From: Trueperaceae bacterium
Lineage (GTDB): Bacteria; Deinococcota; Deinococci; Deinococcales; Trueperaceae
Assembly (NCBI GenBank): GCA_007695125.1
Contig: REEJ01000142.1
Coordinates: forward strand, 1 to 35,824
Reading direction: 5' to 3'
Length of the DNA stretch: 35,824 bases
In this document: positions 1 through 7,663 of the stretch, piece by piece
How positions within the stretch are numbered: position 1 is the first letter of the stretch
How the letters are laid out: each line of letters starts with the position of its first letter
The notes under the pieces: generated by a model
Seen by the model: the letters and a program-made list of their open reading frames with translations, nothing else
Told to the model about the DNA's origin: nothing
Database searches by the model: none
Translations under genes and position numbers: made by a program

Positions 1-1
1 C

Positions 2-1201
2 AACGTCGGCTCGTTCCTCGGCGGCGGCACGCTGCGCAGCTACGGCAAGGGCATGGCGATGGGTCCGGCCGATGCCGACGAGCTCACGACCATGCGGCGG
101 GTGCTCGAGGAGGCGATGGAGGACGGCGCCTTCGGCGTCTCGTACGCGCTGATCTACCCACCCGACGCCTACGTCGACACGCCGGAGCTGATCGACGTGT
201 GCCGCGCGATGGCCCCCTACGGCGGCGTGTACATCACCCACCTGCGCTCGGAGTCCGGCGGCATCTTCGAGGCGCTCGACGAGGCTTTCACCATCGGCCG
301 CGAGGCCGGCGTGCCGGTGGAGGTCTACCACCTCAAAGCCTCGCACCCGGCCAACTGGTGGCGCATGCCGTCGGTGATCGAGCGCATCGAGCGCGCCCGC
401 GAGGGCGGACTCGACGTGACGGCCGACATGTACCCGTACCCGGCCTCCGGGACGGGACTCTCGGCGATCCTCCCGACCTGGACGGCCGAGGGCGGGCGGT
501 TGTACGAGCGCCTGCGCGACCCCGCCGCGCGCGCGCGGGTGCGCGCGCAGCTCGAAGGGCTCGAGCCGCACGACGGCATGGGCCTCGAGACCGACGGCGG
601 CGCGCACGGCGTGATGCCGGTCGGCTTCAAGCGCCCCGAACACCAGCCATACGTGGGCATGAGGCTGTCCGAGATCGCCGAGCTGCGCGGCCAGGACTGG
701 ATCGAGACCGTGCTCGACCTGCTCGCCACCGAGGGTCAGCGCATCAGCACCATCTACTTCTCGATGACCGAACGCAACCTGCGCCGGCAGGTGGTCCAGC
801 CCTGGCTGACCTTCTCGACCGACGCGGGTGGCTTCGATCCGGCCTGGGCCAAGCCGCTCGGCCCGTACCACCCGCGCGCCTACGGCACCTACCCGCGTGT
901 GCTGCGGAAGTACGTGCGCGAGGAGCGCCTCCTCACGCTCGAGGAGGCGATCCGCAAGATGACCTCCGCCGTCGCAAACCGCCTGTCGCTGCGCGACCGA
1001 GGCGTGCTGCGCGAGGGCGCGTTCGCCGACCTGGTGCTGCTCGATCCGGACGAGATCGCCGATCGCGCCACCTTCGACGACCCGCACCAGCTCTCGGTCG
1101 GCGTGCACGACGTGTGGGTGAACGGCGAGCGGGTGCTGCGCGGTGGTGAGCACACCGGCGCGACGCCGGGGCGGTTCGTCAAGGGACCGGGTGCAGCGTG
1201 A
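2..1201 (+). CDS. N-acyl-D-amino-acid deacylase (D-aminoacylase family), 5' end outside the window
   Basis: Amidohydrolase-superfamily enzyme that removes the acyl group from N-acyl-D-amino acids in the cytoplasm. The reading frame is open from base 2, so the true start lies upstream; the ATG at 53 is probably internal because the codons before it (NVGSFLGGGTLR) already match the family. Visible family motifs are the metal-site strand YITHLRSESG, the VYHLKASHPANWW segment, ADMYPYPASGTGLSA, and the FSTDAGGFDP strand carrying the late catalytic Asp. The C-terminal part (GAFADLVLLDPDEI and VWVNGERVLRGG) is the usual beta-sandwich closing an amidohydrolase. About 399 codons are present, so roughly the first 100-150 residues with the HxH motif are missing. 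The family also includes dihydroorotase-like and D-glutamate deacylases, so the exact substrate is open. A D-aminopeptidase gene lies 6.5 kb downstream. Confidence 0.88.
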   Translation, partial: NVGSFLGGGTLRSYGKGMAMGPADADELTTMRRVLEEAMEDGAFGVSYALIYPPDAYVDTPELIDVCRAMAPYGGVYITHLRSESGGIFEALDEAFTIGREAGVPVEVYHLKASHPANWWRMPSVIERIERAREGGLDVTADMYPYPASGTGLSAILPTWTAEGGRLYERLRDPAARARVRAQLEGLEPHDGMGLETDGGAHGVMPVGFKRPEHQPYVGMRLSEIAELRGQDWIETVLDLLATEGQRISTIYFSMTERNLRRQVVQPWLTFSTDAGGFDPAWAKPLGPYHPRAYGTYPRVLRKYVREERLLTLEEAIRKMTSAVANRLSLRDRGVLREGAFADLVLLDPDEIADRATFDDPHQLSVGVHDVWVNGERVLRGGEHTGATPGRFVKGPGAA

Positions 1202-1223
1202 GCCGGGCGTGGCCCGCGCGTGA

Positions 1224-1229
1224 TAGCGT
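1224..1229 (+). promoter_or_regulatory. TANNNT -10-like element for the HU gene
   Basis: TAGCGT lies about 40 nt before the HU start codon, in the short gap after the deacylase stop. An AAGGAG ribosome binding site follows at 1255-1260. I see no clear -35 box. The call rests on the same hexamer pattern recurring before other first genes in the window. Confidence 0.35.
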
Positions 1230-1268
1230 GCGGCCGTCCACGACGTCTCACACGAAGGAGCACCCCCA

Positions 1269-1559
1269 ATGACCGAGATCGAGACCCTCCGCAAGTCCGA
1301 CCTTGCCGAACTCGTCAGCGCGCGGACCAACCTCAACCGCAGCCAGGCCGCGCATGCGGTCGCCGCCGTCTTCGACGTGATGTTCGAGGCACTGACCGAG
1401 GAGAAGCGTGTCGCCATCACCGGCTTCGGCACCTTCGACGTGCGCGCCTCCCGGGAGCGCACCGGCGTGAAGCCCGGCACCTCGGAGCGCATCACCATCC
1501 CGGCGCGGAAGCGCGTCGGCTTCAAGGTCAGCAGCCCGCTGAAGAACGCCGTCAAGTAA
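1269..1559 (+). CDS. hup: HU-family DNA-binding protein
   Basis: Small histone-like protein that bends DNA and compacts the nucleoid as a dimer. The 96-residue length is close to the usual 90. The N-terminal helices (residues 5-45) precede the hallmark turn GFGTF at 52-56 and the DNA-binding arm at about 58-82. The arm keeps the intercalating proline (Pro69 in VKPGTSE), but the usual RNPxTGE sequence is changed to VKPGTSE. The C-terminus keeps the conserved GFKVSSPLKNAV pattern. The start is fixed by AAGGAG at 1255-1260, 8 nt before the ATG. It is monocistronic: it has its own upstream -10-like hexamer and a strong stem-loop just after the stop. IHF-like or HU-paralogue roles cannot be told apart from sequence alone. 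Confidence 0.95.
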   Translation: MTEIETLRKSDLAELVSARTNLNRSQAAHAVAAVFDVMFEALTEEKRVAITGFGTFDVRASRERTGVKPGTSERITIPARKRVGFKVSSPLKNAVK

Positions 1560-1577
1560 GGCACGGACGCTGGTAGA

Positions 1578-1611
1578 CCGCTGGCCCCTGGCGTGAGTCG
1601 GGGGCCAGCGG
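1578..1611 (+). terminator. Strong stem-loop after the HU gene
   Basis: CCGCTGGCCCC (1578-1588) and GGGGCCAGCGG (1601-1611) form a perfect 11-bp stem with a 12-nt loop, 18 nt after the HU stop codon. No T-tract follows, which is common in very GC-rich genomes. It most likely ends or stabilises the HU transcript. Confidence 0.6.
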
Positions 1612-1700
1612 ACCACGGCGGACGCTCGAGGGGGCCGGCGCGTACGCGCGTGTCGAGGGACGATCGTCCCGAATCCCGTACGTGTGAACGTGCGATGCCC

Positions 1701-1706
1701 TAGAGT
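1701..1706 (+). promoter_or_regulatory. -10 element, probable leaderless start of the SARP-STAND gene
   Basis: TAGAGT ends 9 nt before the ATG at 1716, and there is no Shine-Dalgarno sequence in between. Transcription would therefore begin at or next to the start codon. This TANNNT-to-ATG spacing is the known leaderless arrangement of Deinococcus-Thermus bacteria. Confidence 0.5.
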
Positions 1707-1715
1707 GACGCCACC

Positions 1716-4370
1716 ATGCTGCTGCGCACCCTGGGTGGGCTCGCGCTCGAGGGCTCGGCGTTGACGCGACCGAAGCCGTTGGTCGTGCTCGCGTACCTCG
1801 CGCTCGAGGGGCCGACGCCGAGACGGCGGCTCGCGGAGGTCCTATTTGGCGACGCCGTCGACCCGCGGGACAGCTTGTCGACCGCGCTGCGCCACCTGCG
1901 CGCGGCTGAAGCCGCGAACACGCTCGCCGGCGACATCGTTCGCTGCAATGTGGCGTGTGATGCAACGGCGCTGCTCAACGCCTTCGACGGCTATCGCTAC
2001 GCCGAGGTCGTCGCGGCGTACGCGGGTGCTTTCCTCGACGGGTGTGATGTCGGTCTCGGCGTCGAGGCCGAGGAGTGGTTGTTCGAAACCCGCGAGACGA
2101 TCGCGAGCCGTGTGCGAGCGGCGAGCGTGCACGAGGCTCGTGCGGCTCTGCACGCGCAACGCTACGACGACGCTCGGCGCTTGGCTGGGCGGGCGATCGC
2201 CCTAGCCGAGGCGGCCGACATCGAGTCGGACGAGCTCGCCGTGTTGCTGGCCATCTCGGAGGCCACTGAGATGCCCGAGGCCGCGCGGTTGCGCGCCATG
2301 GCAAGCGCGATGGACGTGGATGCGCTCGACGTCGTCGCGCTCGCGTCGACGCACGACGTCGGTAGCGGCAGTCTCCACCGGACGACGCGCCTCATCGGCC
2401 GCACCAACGAACTCGCTCTGCTCGCCGACAAGCTGACCGAGTCGGACGAACGTGTGTTGGTCGTCTTCGGTCTCGGCGGCGTCGGCAAGACGCGACTCGT
2501 CGCACGGTTCGCGCAGTCCGTGCCAGCTCGGCACCGGAACCGTTTCCCCGATGGCGCGGTCTTCGTTCCGTTGGATGGCGTCGTCGATGCGAGCGGCTTG
2601 GTCGCCGCCGTCACGGCCACCATCGTGCTCGGCGGCGGCCAGGGCCGAGGCATCGACGGCCTCGTCCGGGCGCTGCAGGCGTGGCGCGGTGTGGTCGTAC
2701 TCGACAACGTCGAGCAGATCGAGGATGTCGAGGCGGTCATCCGCAGGTTGACCGAGGGTTGCCCCGACCTCGTCGTACTCGCCTCGAGTCGGCGTCGGCT
2801 CGCGTTGCATGCCGCGTACCACATCGAGTTGACCGGACTGCGGACGGACGAACGCCCGGGTGGCTCGGAGGCGACCACGCTCTTCCTCGATCGTGCGGCA
2901 CGGGCGGGCGGCCCGACGGCGTTCAGCGACGCAGACATGGTCACGATCGGGCGTATCACGAGGCTGCTCGACGGGCACCCGCTCGCCGTCGAGCTTGCGG
3001 CGGCGATGACGCGCGCGTTCGGTGTCGAACGGATCGAGGCGCACCTCGGCGAGGACCTCAGCGTGCTCGAGAGTCGCGCGGTGGACGTGCCAGAGCGACA
3101 CCATACGGTTTCCTCGTTGCTCGAGCCGACCTGGCAGCGACTGGACGAGAGCGATCGCCATGCCCTCGTCCGGCTGGCGACCTTCGCATCGGGGTTCACC
3201 CTCGAGGCGGCCAAGGTCGTCGCTGCATTGGGGCCTCAGCGCTTGCTCCGCCTCGTCGACGTCGCAGTCGTGCACGTGGAGGGTGGCGGGCGCGGTCGCT
3301 ACCGCCTGCATCCGATCGTGCGCGGTTTCGTCCGCGAGCGGGCCGACGAGGCCACGTGGCAGCAAGCCCTCACGGCACACGCTGCGTTCGTCCGGTCGTA
3401 CCTCGGCGATCTGGACGCGGCGCTCGCAGTCGACCGCGCCCGCGCCATCGAGCGCCTCTCGGTCGATCGTGAGGAGGTGCGCTCTGCGGTGGCGTTCGCG
3501 CTCGGCGAGGGAGACGTACAGGCGGCCGGCGCGATGCTCCACACCCTCGTCGTGTCGGGTGATCTGCTGCAGGCCCGTGGTGCTGACGAGCACCTCATCG
3601 ATCTGGTCACACGGGTTGCCCAGGCATCGCTCGACCACGGCGAGCGAGCGGTCGCGGAGCGGCTCTTCACGAAGGCGGCGAACGCCACCCGCACCTTCAT
3701 CGGTGATGCCGAGGCCGCGATCGCGCTCTACCGACGTGCGCTGGCGGTCGCCGAGGAGACGGGTGACCTCGTCCGTCAGGCCGGGCATCACGCGATCCTC
3801 GGCATGATGGTGTTCGACCGTGACCGTGCCGCGAGCGACCGTGCCCTCGCCAAGGCTCGCGCGTTGGCCGACGCGGCGGACGACGAGATGGCGGCCGCCG
3901 AGGTGTTGACTCGGGTCGCGTACTGTGCCGGCCGCGTTCGAGACTGGGTCGAGCTCGAGGCGATCGCCTCCGCCCTCCTCGCGCGCCTCGATCGCATCGA
4001 GGCACATCCTGAGGCCGACCGCTCGCGTGTCGATGCAATGCGGTACAGCGCCATGCACAACCGGGCCGTAGCCGTCGACGAACAGGGCGACAAGCGCCGA
4101 GCGATGGGGTTGCGGCGCGAGGCGCTCGCCTTCGCCGAGGCGAGAGGTCACCTGTTGTGGCAAGGTTACGCCCACGCGGATATCGCACGAGGGTTGGACG
4201 AAGCCGGTGATGCGGCGGCCGCGGCGTTCCATGCCGCCAGTGCCCGGGAACTCTTCGTCCGCCTCGGGGCACGCGACGAACTCGCTGCGTTGGAGCGCGA
4301 TGTCGGGACCGTGTTCGGTGCCCAGAGCGCGCCCGGTACCGGGGGCGGCGCACCGGCGGTTCGCTCGTGA
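1716..4370 (+). CDS. SARP/BTAD-STAND ATPase-TPR transcriptional regulator
   Basis: Large signal-integrating regulator of 884 residues. Residues 1-65 look like the SARP winged-helix DNA-binding domain (LGGLALEGSALTRPKPLVVL, then LSTALRHLRAA). Residues 90-185 fit a BTAD helical-repeat domain. A STAND/NB-ARC-type ATPase follows, with Walker A GLGGVGKT at 252-259, Walker B VVVLDN at 326-331, and a GHPLAVELAA motif equivalent to GLPLA. The rest, to about residue 870, is alanine-rich helical repeat of TPR type, the usual sensor region. The family holds an NTPase in check until the repeats bind a ligand or partner. The target genes are unknown; the closest candidates are the secreted protease gene 70 bp downstream and the regulator's own promoter. 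The start has no ribosome binding site but follows a -10-like hexamer, suggesting a leaderless mRNA. Confidence 0.85.
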   Translation: MLLRTLGGLALEGSALTRPKPLVVLAYLALEGPTPRRRLAEVLFGDAVDPRDSLSTALRHLRAAEAANTLAGDIVRCNVACDATALLNAFDGYRYAEVVAAYAGAFLDGCDVGLGVEAEEWLFETRETIASRVRAASVHEARAALHAQRYDDARRLAGRAIALAEAADIESDELAVLLAISEATEMPEAARLRAMASAMDVDALDVVALASTHDVGSGSLHRTTRLIGRTNELALLADKLTESDERVLVVFGLGGVGKTRLVARFAQSVPARHRNRFPDGAVFVPLDGVVDASGLVAAVTATIVLGGGQGRGIDGLVRALQAWRGVVVLDNVEQIEDVEAVIRRLTEGCPDLVVLASSRRRLALHAAYHIELTGLRTDERPGGSEATTLFLDRAARAGGPTAFSDADMVTIGRITRLLDGHPLAVELAAAMTRAFGVERIEAHLGEDLSVLESRAVDVPERHHTVSSLLEPTWQRLDESDRHALVRLATFASGFTLEAAKVVAALGPQRLLRLVDVAVVHVEGGGRGRYRLHPIVRGFVRERADEATWQQALTAHAAFVRSYLGDLDAALAVDRARAIERLSVDREEVRSAVAFALGEGDVQAAGAMLHTLVVSGDLLQARGADEHLIDLVTRVAQASLDHGERAVAERLFTKAANATRTFIGDAEAAIALYRRALAVAEETGDLVRQAGHHAILGMMVFDRDRAASDRALAKARALADAADDEMAAAEVLTRVAYCAGRVRDWVELEAIASALLARLDRIEAHPEADRSRVDAMRYSAMHNRAVAVDEQGDKRRAMGLRREALAFAEARGHLLWQGYAHADIARGLDEAGDAAAAAFHAASARELFVRLGARDELAALERDVGTVFGAQSAPGTGGGAPAVRS

Positions 4371-4385
4371 ACGATGTTCAGGTCG

Positions 4386-4424
4386 CCCACTGCGACGCGC
4401 TGGGCGTGACTTCCACGCAGTGGG
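4386..4424. promoter_or_regulatory. Perfect inverted repeat upstream of the protease gene
   Basis: CCCACTGCG (4386-4394) and CGCAGTGGG (4416-4424) are exact inverted 9-mers separated by 21 nt. They sit in the 70-bp gap between the SARP-STAND stop and the protease start, ending 3 nt before the GGGAGG ribosome binding site. It could be a DNA operator for a dimeric regulator or an mRNA hairpin affecting translation. Sequence alone does not decide this. Confidence 0.5.
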
Positions 4425-4440
4425 TCGGGAGGTGGTTGGG

Positions 4441-6084
4441 ATGAAGCGTTCGGCTGTCGTGCTGCTCATGGCCGTGATGATGGCCGTCGGCACGGTCCTC
4501 GGGCAGGGGGACGACGCCCCGGACCGGTTCTGGTACCTGCGACTCGGTGCGCCACTCGGTGCCGTCGTACCGACCACACCGGACCTGCGGCTTGTGCCGA
4601 TGCTTCCGGAGCCTTCCTGGCACGGGCCGACGCTCGAGACGTACGAGCACGTCCGAAACTGGGTCCGTGATTACACCGGTTCCGACGAAGGCAGCGATGC
4701 GCTCGAGGCGTTCGTGCGCCTGCTCCAACGTACGGGCACGGATGGGGACGTCACGTACCACAGGTCGCTGCGGTCCGACGACGAGGACGACGCACTCGAT
4801 TCGTGCGGCCTCGTCGGCGGCGCGGGCCGCCTCGTCGGCGATGGCGGTGGCGGCGTACTGTTCGCGGACGGCGGCGCCGGCCGTCTCGTCGGAGATGGTG
4901 GAGCGGGCCGTCTCGTCGGCGATGGCGGAGCTGTCCTCCAGGTTCGGCCCGACCCATACTTCGTTGCCAGTGACGTCGTCGAACCCTGGGCACTCGAGCT
5001 AGAGCACGTCGCCGGCCAACTCCCCGGTCTCGCGGGTACGGCGTTTGCGATCGTCGACCGGTTCGACCTCGACAGGTTGCCGGTACGCGACACGGGACGC
5101 ATAGACCGCGAGGCGGCGCTCCTCGCGGCGGCCGATCTGGTCCTCGCCGCTCGTGACGAGACCGACGGCGTGGTCGTCGTGCCACATGGCCACCTCGTTC
5201 TCCACCACATGCTGCAGCTCGTCATCGCCCAGGTCCCGGAGGGCTCGCAGGTCCTCGTCACCGTTGGCGAGGCCACCGGGGACGGCCCGACGCGCGTGGA
5301 CGTCTCGTGGGACGATGTCGAGGGCAGCGTTCGGATCGACCTGTACCCCATGCAGTACGACACCTTGGACGGTCTCGAGGATGCGCTCGCATCTCTCGCG
5401 GCTGACGACACCGTGCGCATCGTCATGAGCTGGACGCTCTCGAACTGCGTCCTCGTCGAGCGCTACATGCAAGAGGTCGACGTCGACGCGTTGCGCGAGA
5501 CGGGTGTGGCAGGAACGACCGACCTTGTGGTGGAGTCGTACGCCGCGTTCCTCATCGACCTGATCGGCCTGGCGCGTAGTGGAGACGAGGCCGAGCTGCT
5601 GGACACGTTGTGCGAGGCGTTCGGAGGTGTCGAGCAGCCGTGCACCGACTCGTTCCTCATCGCGGTGCTCCTCGCGTTCCTCGATGGACGTGCGGAGGCT
5701 GACGTTGGCGCATCGATCGAGCAGGAGCACCTGTGGCGCCGCGTCTTCGCGGCGGCCGGGAACCACCGCATGCCGTTCCCGCTGCCGCCTGCGTCGTGGC
5801 CGCACGTGTACGGCGTAGCGGCATGCATGCCCACGCTGACGGGCAACGCGTGGTTCACGAACCGCGGTGACGTCGTACGGAACGAACACGTCCTCGCCCC
5901 GGGCGCGTGGTACCCGGTGGCCTCGACGACCGACGGTGATGGCCAGCTCGGCTACTGGGGGACCTCCTTCGCCGCCCCGTACGCGGCGCTGGCGTTCACC
6001 GCGTCGCAGTCGGTACCCGACGGTCCTCACGTCTTGGGCACGTGCACAGACGAGTTCGTCAAGGCCCAGTACGCATCGCAGTGA
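4441..6084 (+). CDS. Secreted subtilisin-like (S8) serine protease with a nonapeptide repeat
   Basis: Divergent subtilase of 547 residues. It begins with a signal peptide (MKRSAVVLLMAVMMAVGTVLG, likely cut near residue 21). Catalytic-site candidates appear in the S8 order Asp-His-Ser: Asp206 in FAIVDRFD, His249 in VVPHGHLVLHH, and Ser509 in GTSFAAP, which is the strongest motif. Asn441 in AAAGNH fits the oxyanion-hole residue, and RIVMSWTL resembles the strand before it. The His motif departs from the usual HGTxVAG, so activity is not certain. Residues 127-162 are four nonapeptides based on GAGRLVGDG, placed before the catalytic domain. The start at 4441 has GGGAGG 7 nt upstream; the open frame extends further back, but only inside the previous gene. 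Lying between two SARP genes, it is a candidate regulated effector or target. Confidence 0.75.
   Translation: MKRSAVVLLMAVMMAVGTVLGQGDDAPDRFWYLRLGAPLGAVVPTTPDLRLVPMLPEPSWHGPTLETYEHVRNWVRDYTGSDEGSDALEAFVRLLQRTGTDGDVTYHRSLRSDDEDDALDSCGLVGGAGRLVGDGGGGVLFADGGAGRLVGDGGAGRLVGDGGAVLQVRPDPYFVASDVVEPWALELEHVAGQLPGLAGTAFAIVDRFDLDRLPVRDTGRIDREAALLAAADLVLAARDETDGVVVVPHGHLVLHHMLQLVIAQVPEGSQVLVTVGEATGDGPTRVDVSWDDVEGSVRIDLYPMQYDTLDGLEDALASLAADDTVRIVMSWTLSNCVLVERYMQEVDVDALRETGVAGTTDLVVESYAAFLIDLIGLARSGDEAELLDTLCEAFGGVEQPCTDSFLIAVLLAFLDGRAEADVGASIEQEHLWRRVFAAAGNHRMPFPLPPASWPHVYGVAACMPTLTGNAWFTNRGDVVRNEHVLAPGAWYPVASTTDGDGQLGYWGTSFAAPYAALAFTASQSVPDGPHVLGTCTDEFVKAQYASQ
4819..4926 (+). repeat. Four 27-bp tandem repeats coding for nonapeptides
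   Basis: Four in-frame 27-bp units in the protease gene encode GAGRLVGDG, GGGVLFADG, GAGRLVGDG and GAGRLVGDG (residues 127-162). Units 1, 3 and 4 match at protein level but differ at synonymous positions. The nine-residue Gly/Asp period recalls RTX repeats, but the RTX consensus GGxGxDxUx is not met. Confidence 0.8.
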
Positions 6085-6192
6085 TCGATGACATGTCGTG
6101 TGCGGGACGTGGACGGGCCGTGAACGGACCCACTCCGCCACAGTGATGCCACCCACCGGGGAGACCGGTAGGCGCGAGATGGGAGGACGCGC

Positions 6193-7062
6193 ATGCAGGG
6201 GCATCACACGACATATACCGGATCGACCGGCAATCGGCAGGGCGCGGCGACGTTCCCTGCGCGGCGTCGGAGCGCCGCGTTCGTCACGAGGCCAGGCGTG
6301 GAGCGCCGAGGCGGTCACCGCGTGCCGCGCCGTGCGCGGCGTCGGTCGGGCGAGGTGCGCGCGACGCTGCTGCTGCTGGGGCCACCGAGACTGCGCCACG
6401 ACGGTGCCCTCATCGACTTACCTCTGGCGCGTTGGACGGCCCTGCTCGCCTACCTCGCGCGGGGCGGCGGTTGGGTCCGACGGGAAGTACTCGCAGCACT
6501 GTTCTGGCCCGAGCACGATGATCACGGCGCCAACTTGAACCTCCGCCAGACACTCCAGACGATCGTCCGCTCGCTCGCGGGCAGCGCGCTGCAGCGTGAA
6601 CCTACCCGCGTCCGATGGGCAGGTGGCTGCGACGTCGAGGCATTCGACGCCCTGGTACGAGGGCAAGACTGGGGGTCGGTCGTACGCTCCTACGGCGGCG
6701 CGTTCCTCGACGGCCTCGACGTGCCGGACGTACCCACGGTTCAGGAGTGGATCGACGCGGAGCGCACCGGTCTGCATGCCTGCTGGAGAACCGCTGCGTT
6801 GCTCGAAAGCCGCGCCGCGCTCCTCGAGGGTCGCTTCCTCGACGCCCTGCCGCTGGCTGAACGGCTGTGCCGCACGGACGCCTTCGACGAGGAGGGACTG
6901 CGCTTGCTGCTCGAGGCGTTGGTTCGCTGCGGCGACCGGACGCGCGCAGAGCGCACGTTCGCGGGGGCGGTGCAGGCGTTCGTGGGCGAGCTCGGTGTCG
7001 AGCCCGAGCCGGAGACGATGGCGCTGGCACGGACGCTCGGGCTGTCGAGTGAGCGTGCCTGA
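6193..7062 (+). CDS. Short SARP/BTAD-type transcriptional regulator
   Basis: A 289-residue protein. After a basic, probably disordered leader (residues 1-55, rich in Arg) it has a SARP winged helix (TLLLLGPPRLRHDGALIDL, then ARWTALLAYLAR and LNLRQTLQTIVRSL). A BTAD helical domain runs from about 145 to 285 and includes the typical YGGAFLDGLDV and ending FVGELGVEPEPETMALARTL. It has no ATPase or TPR region, unlike the larger regulator 2 kb upstream. The start is supported by GGGAGG at 6181-6186, 6 nt before the ATG; a later GTG would remove the Arg-rich leader and cannot be excluded. It follows the protease gene by 108 bp and may share its transcript. Stand-alone SARPs normally activate nearby genes by binding direct repeats. 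Confidence 0.8.
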   Translation: MQGHHTTYTGSTGNRQGAATFPARRRSAAFVTRPGVERRGGHRVPRRARRRSGEVRATLLLLGPPRLRHDGALIDLPLARWTALLAYLARGGGWVRREVLAALFWPEHDDHGANLNLRQTLQTIVRSLAGSALQREPTRVRWAGGCDVEAFDALVRGQDWGSVVRSYGGAFLDGLDVPDVPTVQEWIDAERTGLHACWRTAALLESRAALLEGRFLDALPLAERLCRTDAFDEEGLRLLLEALVRCGDRTRAERTFAGAVQAFVGELGVEPEPETMALARTLGLSSERA

Positions 7063-7096
7063 GCCGGCAGCACCTTCGTCGTAGGGCGGAGCGCGC

Positions 7097-7102
7097 TACC
7101 CT
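7097..7102 (+). promoter_or_regulatory. -10-like element for the DinB-fold gene
   Basis: TACCCT lies 18 nt before the ATG at 7121, and AAGGAGG at 7109-7115 provides a conventional ribosome binding site. No convincing -35 box is visible. Confidence 0.35.
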
Positions 7103-7120
7103 GGTCCCAAGGAGGCCTCC

Positions 7121-7597
7121 ATGACCGATCCGGTCGACCGCGACGCGTTCAATCGCACCTTCCTGTACCTACTCGACGAGATCGTCGGCGAGCCGCCCAA
7201 GGACTCGCCGGGCACCGCGGTGCTCGACCCCGATGCCGGTTGGCTGCAGACGCTCCTGACGGTGGACCATACGCGGGCGTCACGGACCATCGCCCAGGGC
7301 GGCACCACGATCGCCGGCCAGGCGGCGCACGCGGCGTACTACGTCGAGCTGCTCGAGCAGCTCGCCAGGGGCGAGGACGTCGAGGCCGACTGGCCCCGGA
7401 GCTTCGTCCCGAGCGTCGTCGACGAGGGGCGCTGGGAGGAGACGCGGGCGCGGCTGCTCGCGGCGCTGGCGCGCTTCCGCGCGATGGTCCTCGCCGTCGA
7501 CGAGTGGGACGAGGAGCGCCTGCGCGGCGCGCTGGGCGTGCTGGTGCACACCGCCTACCACCTCGGCGCCGTGCGGCAGATGATCCGCGTCGTCTGA
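7121..7597 (+). CDS. DinB-fold (DinB/YfiT-like) protein
   Basis: A 158-residue four-helix protein of the DinB superfamily, whose members often bind a metal through three histidines and include thiol transferases and damage-induced proteins. Candidate metal ligands are the His in TVDHTRAS or QAAHAAYY and the two in HTAYHLGAVRQM near the C-terminus, which is the most typical family signature. Start at 7121 with AAGGAGG 5 nt upstream. The stop codon lies inside a 14-bp direct repeat, so the sequence just after the stop repeats the last codons. The substrate is unknown. It is followed by the D-aminopeptidase gene, which has its own -10-like element, so co-transcription is not required. Confidence 0.75.
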   Translation: MTDPVDRDAFNRTFLYLLDEIVGEPPKDSPGTAVLDPDAGWLQTLLTVDHTRASRTIAQGGTTIAGQAAHAAYYVELLEQLARGEDVEADWPRSFVPSVVDEGRWEETRARLLAALARFRAMVLAVDEWDEERLRGALGVLVHTAYHLGAVRQMIRVV

Positions 7598-7608
7598 TCC
7601 GCGTCGTC
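7581..7608 (+). repeat. 14-bp tandem duplication across the DinB stop codon
   Basis: TGATCCGCGTCGTC occurs twice in a row (7581-7594 and 7595-7608) and is followed by TGA. The first TGA of the second copy is the functional stop. It looks like a recent small slippage duplication that did not lengthen the protein. Confidence 0.85.
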
Positions 7609-7629
7609 TGACGCGCGCCGACGCTGCCG

Positions 7630-7635
7630 TATCCT
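7630..7635 (+). promoter_or_regulatory. -10-like element for the D-aminopeptidase gene
   Basis: TATCCT lies 28 nt before the ATG at 7664. Two AGGAG motifs (7646-7655) serve as ribosome binding site. No clear -35 sequence. Confidence 0.35.
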
Positions 7636-7663
7636 GCGTTCGAGCAGGAGAGGAGCGTGGGAC

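Noticed and set aside
4207-4440. N-terminal extension of the subtilase to position 4207
   Set aside because: It would lie in another frame inside the SARP-STAND gene; the ATG at 4441 has a ribosome binding site and starts a signal peptide.
2202-4577. 791-codon minus-strand open frame opposite the SARP-STAND gene
   Set aside because: It is antisense to a clearly coding gene, lacks any domain, and arises because GC-rich codon bias keeps stops out of the opposite strand.
4819-4926. RTX calcium-binding repeats
   Set aside because: The nine-residue period fits, but the conserved Asp and aliphatic positions of GGxGxDxUx do not.
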